NCBI GenBank assembly: GCA_037952775.1
Contig: JBANAY010000001.1
Location: forward strand, 248,001-312,000
DNA: 64,000 nt
Reading direction: 5' to 3'
Source: Clonostachys chloroleuca
Lineage: Eukaryota > Ascomycota > Sordariomycetes > Hypocreales > Bionectriaceae
The notes below the pieces were generated by a model. That model was not told the origin of the DNA, ran no database searches, and worked only from the letters and a program-made list of their open reading frames with translations. The translations under genes were made by a program, and so were the position numbers. Shown here piece after piece: positions 60,748 to 64,000 of this stretch. Numbering within the stretch: the first letter of the stretch is position 1; the number at the start of each line of letters is the position of its first letter.

Positions 60748-62926
60748 CTATGCCATTGGAGCATTAGACCTATCACTCCACTTCATGATAATAATCTCGG
60801 CAGCCTGAGGGTTTATTAGCAACCATAACTTCCTCGAGCAAAGAAGTATATCGTAGTCAGGGGATGACTGACCTTCTCGCCAATAGCATACGCCGCGGTG
60901 GTAGTATGTGCGGCCGGGATGGTGGGAATGATAGAGCAGTCAGCAACGCGAAGACCAGAGATGCCGTAGACTGAGAGGCTTGAGTTCACGACGCCACCTT
61001 TATCGCGTGGAAGCATGGCAGCCGTGAAGCAAGGGTGCATGAGTGACTGGACGACGTTGTCCTTGACGTACTCAATAAGAGCCTTGTGAGTAGTCACATT
61101 GGCGCCGGGCGCGACCTCGACGGCATCGAGCTCCTGCCACGCATCAGTAGCGTAAATACGGCGGAAGTAGTCGATGTAGGTGGCCATGATTTCGAGGTCG
61201 ATGGGGTTGGCACCGGTGGCGTAGTTGACGATTGGGGTGGCATCGTGGTCATCCGAGTTCAGGACGACGGAGCCACGACTGAGAGGCTTGAGGAGGAAGG
61301 CGATTGCAGGGCCGGTATGGAATGGCATCTCAAGGATGGGGTGCTCAGGGTGCTCGAGAGCCTGGGCAATGATCTCGAGCTGCGTCAGGTAACCCTCCTA
61401 GACAGCCTCAACAGCCATGGCGGGGAGATGGCCGAGGGCGGAGCGGTCCTCGATCTGGGCTCGGATGTTAGCGACGATCTGCTCCCGCTGGGGGTTGGCG
61501 TGCTGTAGGGCGACGTAGGCGGCGCTCTTACCCATGGCGAGAGTGTAAGGACCGCGGGCAGGGCGCTCGCGGAACTGCGCGACAGCCTCTGCAGCGTAAG
61601 TTGCGTTGTTAGTGATGTCTGCCTCCTTGGGAGAAGGTTCGTCATATGACCATGCTAAAGGGATGCCGCAGTGATCCTGGAAATTCTGGCCAACACCAGG
61701 GAGGTCCTCAACGAGATCAATGCCTTCGGACTCGAGATAGTTAGCAGAGGCTACACCGCTGCGCTGGAGGATCTGAGGTGTGTGGACGGCACCGGCCGAC
61801 AATATGACTTCATGCTTGGGGCGGATGGTCTGAATCTCGCCGCCAGCAACGGGTCGAAACTCGACAACGGGTGGTGCATCATTGTCCTTGTCGATGATGA
61901 GGCGCATAACCTTGTGCTCGACAAGGAGGTGGAGATTACGGAGGGAATCAGCGATCCTGGTATAGTGACCGACACCAGCGTGGGACCGCTCGATGGTCTC
62001 AGAGTTCTTTGCCGTGTGAGCCCAGCAGATACCACGCTTGTTCCCCTCATCGCAGCAAACGGGGGTCTCAAGACCGAGCTCCTCGTACGCCTTCCACCCG
62101 ACGCCTAAGAAGAAGGTCAGTGTCTGTAACGGCATGGGGACTGAAGTAGATATGAGAGGGAGCGACATACTTTGCATAGGCCACTGGAAGGGTGGGAAAG
62201 GGGCTTGAATGGAGTCACCGGTATAATAGGAGGCATCCCAAGTGTAGCCGTTCTCTCTTACAAGCTGGTGGCTAGGCTCGGTAAGGAATAGGGACTAATA
62301 AATTGAAGTTAGAATGAAGGATCTCATTGACAGGGGGTTCCTGTGCGAGAACGGCCAAGGTACAGCACTCGCCTTGCCGAAAGCGGGCCCAAAGTTCTCC
62401 CAGTCCCATATGTCAGACGTGTTATCAAACTCGGGGCTTCCAAGTCGCGTCCACTCGTCATAATCGTACCTGGAGCCACGATCCAAGAACTGACCATTGA
62501 CGGCGGATCCCCCACCAACAGTCATGCCTAAGACGACGGTAGCAGAGCGATTGTTGACACTGCAACGGGAGGGGAGCTTATGACGAGGCGGTTGGCACCA
62601 CGGCCGTCCTCGGGCGGGTCGAAATAGCCAACAGTCCCCTCAATCTTGCCATACTCGATCACCAGTACGGACTCTAGTATTCCATATAAATACTCTACCC
62701 ATGATCCATTATCTCAAAGGGAGCATTCACAAACTCACTCTGGGGAAAGGCGGCCGAAACTCGGCGGGACAACAGTCAGGCCGGCAGTACCACCACCAAC
62801 GATGACAAAGTCATACTCCTGCGAGCTGGTGGCATGCCTCTTGGTAAAAGCGCGAGCACTGCTAGGAGAGGCCTCGACCACACCAAGAATGGGCGCGCCA
62901 ACAGATAAAGCCTTGGTGAGATGCAT
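60748..62926 (-). pseudogene. GMC-type FAD oxidoreductase, broken by a stop and a frameshift
   Basis: Exons, read leftward: about 62739-62926 (hydrophobic start MHLTKALSVGAPILG, then the FAD-binding DFVIVGGGTAGLTV); about 62364-62673 (VLVIEYGKIEG, MTVGGGSAVNGQFLDRGS); 62171-62294; 60873-62104 (EVILSAGAVHTPQIL, MHPCFTAAMLP); 60748-60804 (AAEIIIMKW). Introns of 69, 66 and 68 bp have clean GT-AG sites. Three faults are visible. An in-frame TAG at 61398-61400 is followed by perfectly conserved GMC sequence. A one-base loss lies near 62567-62577 in a C-rich run, between ANRLVIS and NNRSATVVLG. The first intron does not keep phase. The C-terminal active-site segment has His in AAHTTTAAYAIGEK. It looks like an aryl-alcohol/choline-dehydrogenase-like enzyme that has recently died. 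Confidence 0.8.
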
Positions 62927-63374
62927 CTTTTGATAAGCGCAAAGCTAATATATGTGTTATGTGGAGAGAATAAACCCCTAATGCACAAGGATGCTAAATG
63001 ATGGTTCCCTCAATGGAACAGTACTCAAAGCACCTGCCTAATTAGAAAATCAGCTGATTCTTTTCGCTATGGAAGAGAACCTCCGAAAGGCTCTGTTCTC
63101 TTTGTTATAGGCTAAATACTAACTAAAATTCATTCCATGTGGGAGGGCCATCTCATTATGTCGCAGCCAAGACGTCTGACTGCAGAGAACCAAGCAGCAG
63201 AAGTCATGTCTGTTAGTTTCCTCTGCCACTGGTCTACTCGTGATGTGGCATTTTCTAGATATTAGTTGGCAACTTCTTGTCAAACCGAACTCATCGAACT
63301 GGGGATGTTTAGAAGCATGGTTGGAAATATGCGAGTCTGCTTATTACTTAGAACGAATCTTCAAATTAAACTAA
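62927..63374. other. Intergenic, no gene seen
   Basis: This holds the promoter side of the GMC gene and 3' region of the next gene. The small frame at 63266-63502 has no recognisable features. Confidence 0.5.
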
Positions 63375-64000
63375 TTACCACTCTTCATCCTTTCGTTGTT
63401 TTGTCGAAACCACAGGTCCTTTCCACAGCGGAGGCTGACTCCCGTTATGATCACTATGGTCATCCGGATTGGACTGCAGCTCTACACCGTCGTCGCGCAT
63501 GAAGGTGGTAAGACTGAATGGGCCCCTCCGCGATCGTTTGGATGACGAGAATTGACCGATGGTGGCAGGCGGCGATTGAACTGGGTCCACGAGTTCCGTG
63601 GGGCCGGACCACGAGATCCCAAGCGAATTCCCGATTGTTCGTAGAAGGGGACGAAGGGTGGCGAGGCTTCCTGCTGTGATGGCGAGGCCCTGCTCGGTAG
63701 TCGACCAGATTGCAATGTCGAGAGTGGCCCCTTGTGTCTGTTAGCCTTGAAAGGAATGTGAATTGGGGATAGGCTTACAGAGAAAGTCTGGGTTCTTGAA
63801 ATCTTTGATATAAGGGAATCGAACGAGGACAGCGGCACTGGCTCTGTATGGCTGTCAATATACGGCCCTATTCCTTAAGCCCTTGCCGGAGTTACTTACA
63901 CGCATCCCATGGCCATGATAGGGAATAGGGCGAATTTCGTTCTCTTGTTCATGTTGAGCTTCCAGATAATGAACATAGGGAGGAACGCAAAGGTAAAGTC
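63375..64000 (-). CDS. Fungal rhodopsin-domain integral membrane protein, C-terminal part
   Basis: This is a partial gene entering from the right edge: exons 63900->64000, 63779-63843 and 63375-63730, with introns of 56 bp (gtaagt to atacag) and 48 bp (gtaagc to cacaag), all in phase. The visible part holds a helix (FTFAFLPMFIIWKL), a second (FALFPIMAMGCV joined to ASAAVLV), then FLW-ATLDIAIWSTTEQGLAI and SLATLRPLLR. That last block is the hallmark of the fungal 'rhodopsin domain' family (PTH11-like seven-helix proteins). A polar tail of about 85 residues ends in KDEEW. Such proteins are thought to be surface receptors; the ligand is unknown. Confidence 0.8.

Overview
This window is chromosomal DNA of a filamentous ascomycete (Pezizomycotina). 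A Eurotiales-type genome is my inference, from short 44-124 bp introns, a HET-domain gene, a fungal rhodopsin-domain protein, a bioF/bioDA pair and RIP-like mutation. It has two contrasting halves.

Positions 1 to about 38,830 form one gene-free, extremely AT- and TpA-rich island made of transposable elements. I could take it apart by matching LTRs and target-site duplications (TSDs). The base layer is a minus-strand Ty3/gypsy chromovirus of about 7.2 kb (family A). It is cut into six pieces by nested insertions: a 9.7-kb gypsy element (1913-11629, TSD gctat); a 767-bp repeat (C, 13308-21361) that itself carries a 7.3-kb gypsy element (13637-20918, TSD gcact); a 7.47-kb family-A chromovirus on the plus strand (23997-31466, TSD aaatt); a 3.6-kb LTR element with no recognisable pol (31790-35391, TSD tctat); and a 909-bp palindrome-rich repeat (D, 35746-36654, TSD atactata). 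Paired LTRs differ mostly by C-to-T and G-to-A changes at CpA/TpG, the mark of repeat-induced point mutation (RIP). Nothing in the island still codes.

From 39 kb on the DNA has normal composition and carries genes, but the part beside the island is a gene graveyard. A HET-domain gene, an ankyrin-repeat gene and an F-box gene are each broken by frameshifts or stops. They are followed by a five-helix membrane protein of unknown function, a large DUF3433-type membrane protein (one intron, plus one junction that is an intron or a frameshift) and a cytosolic F-box-like/DUF7730-like protein. Next comes a tiny gene that appears only after splicing: a secreted, strongly cationic peptide with four cysteines.

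The metabolic core is at 53-60.6 kb. It holds divergent biotin genes bioF (KAPA synthase ending in the peroxisomal-type tripeptide AKI) and bioDA (fused dethiobiotin synthetase and DAPA aminotransferase), then an allantoate/pantothenate/biotin-family MFS transporter, divergent from an M19 dipeptidase-like gene. Both divergent promoters contain palindromic, CGG-rich candidate operators. bioB is not in the window. A plausible reading is a biotin synthesis and uptake/salvage neighbourhood. The window closes with a GMC oxidoreductase broken by a stop and a frameshift, and the 3' part of a rhodopsin-domain membrane protein running off the right edge.
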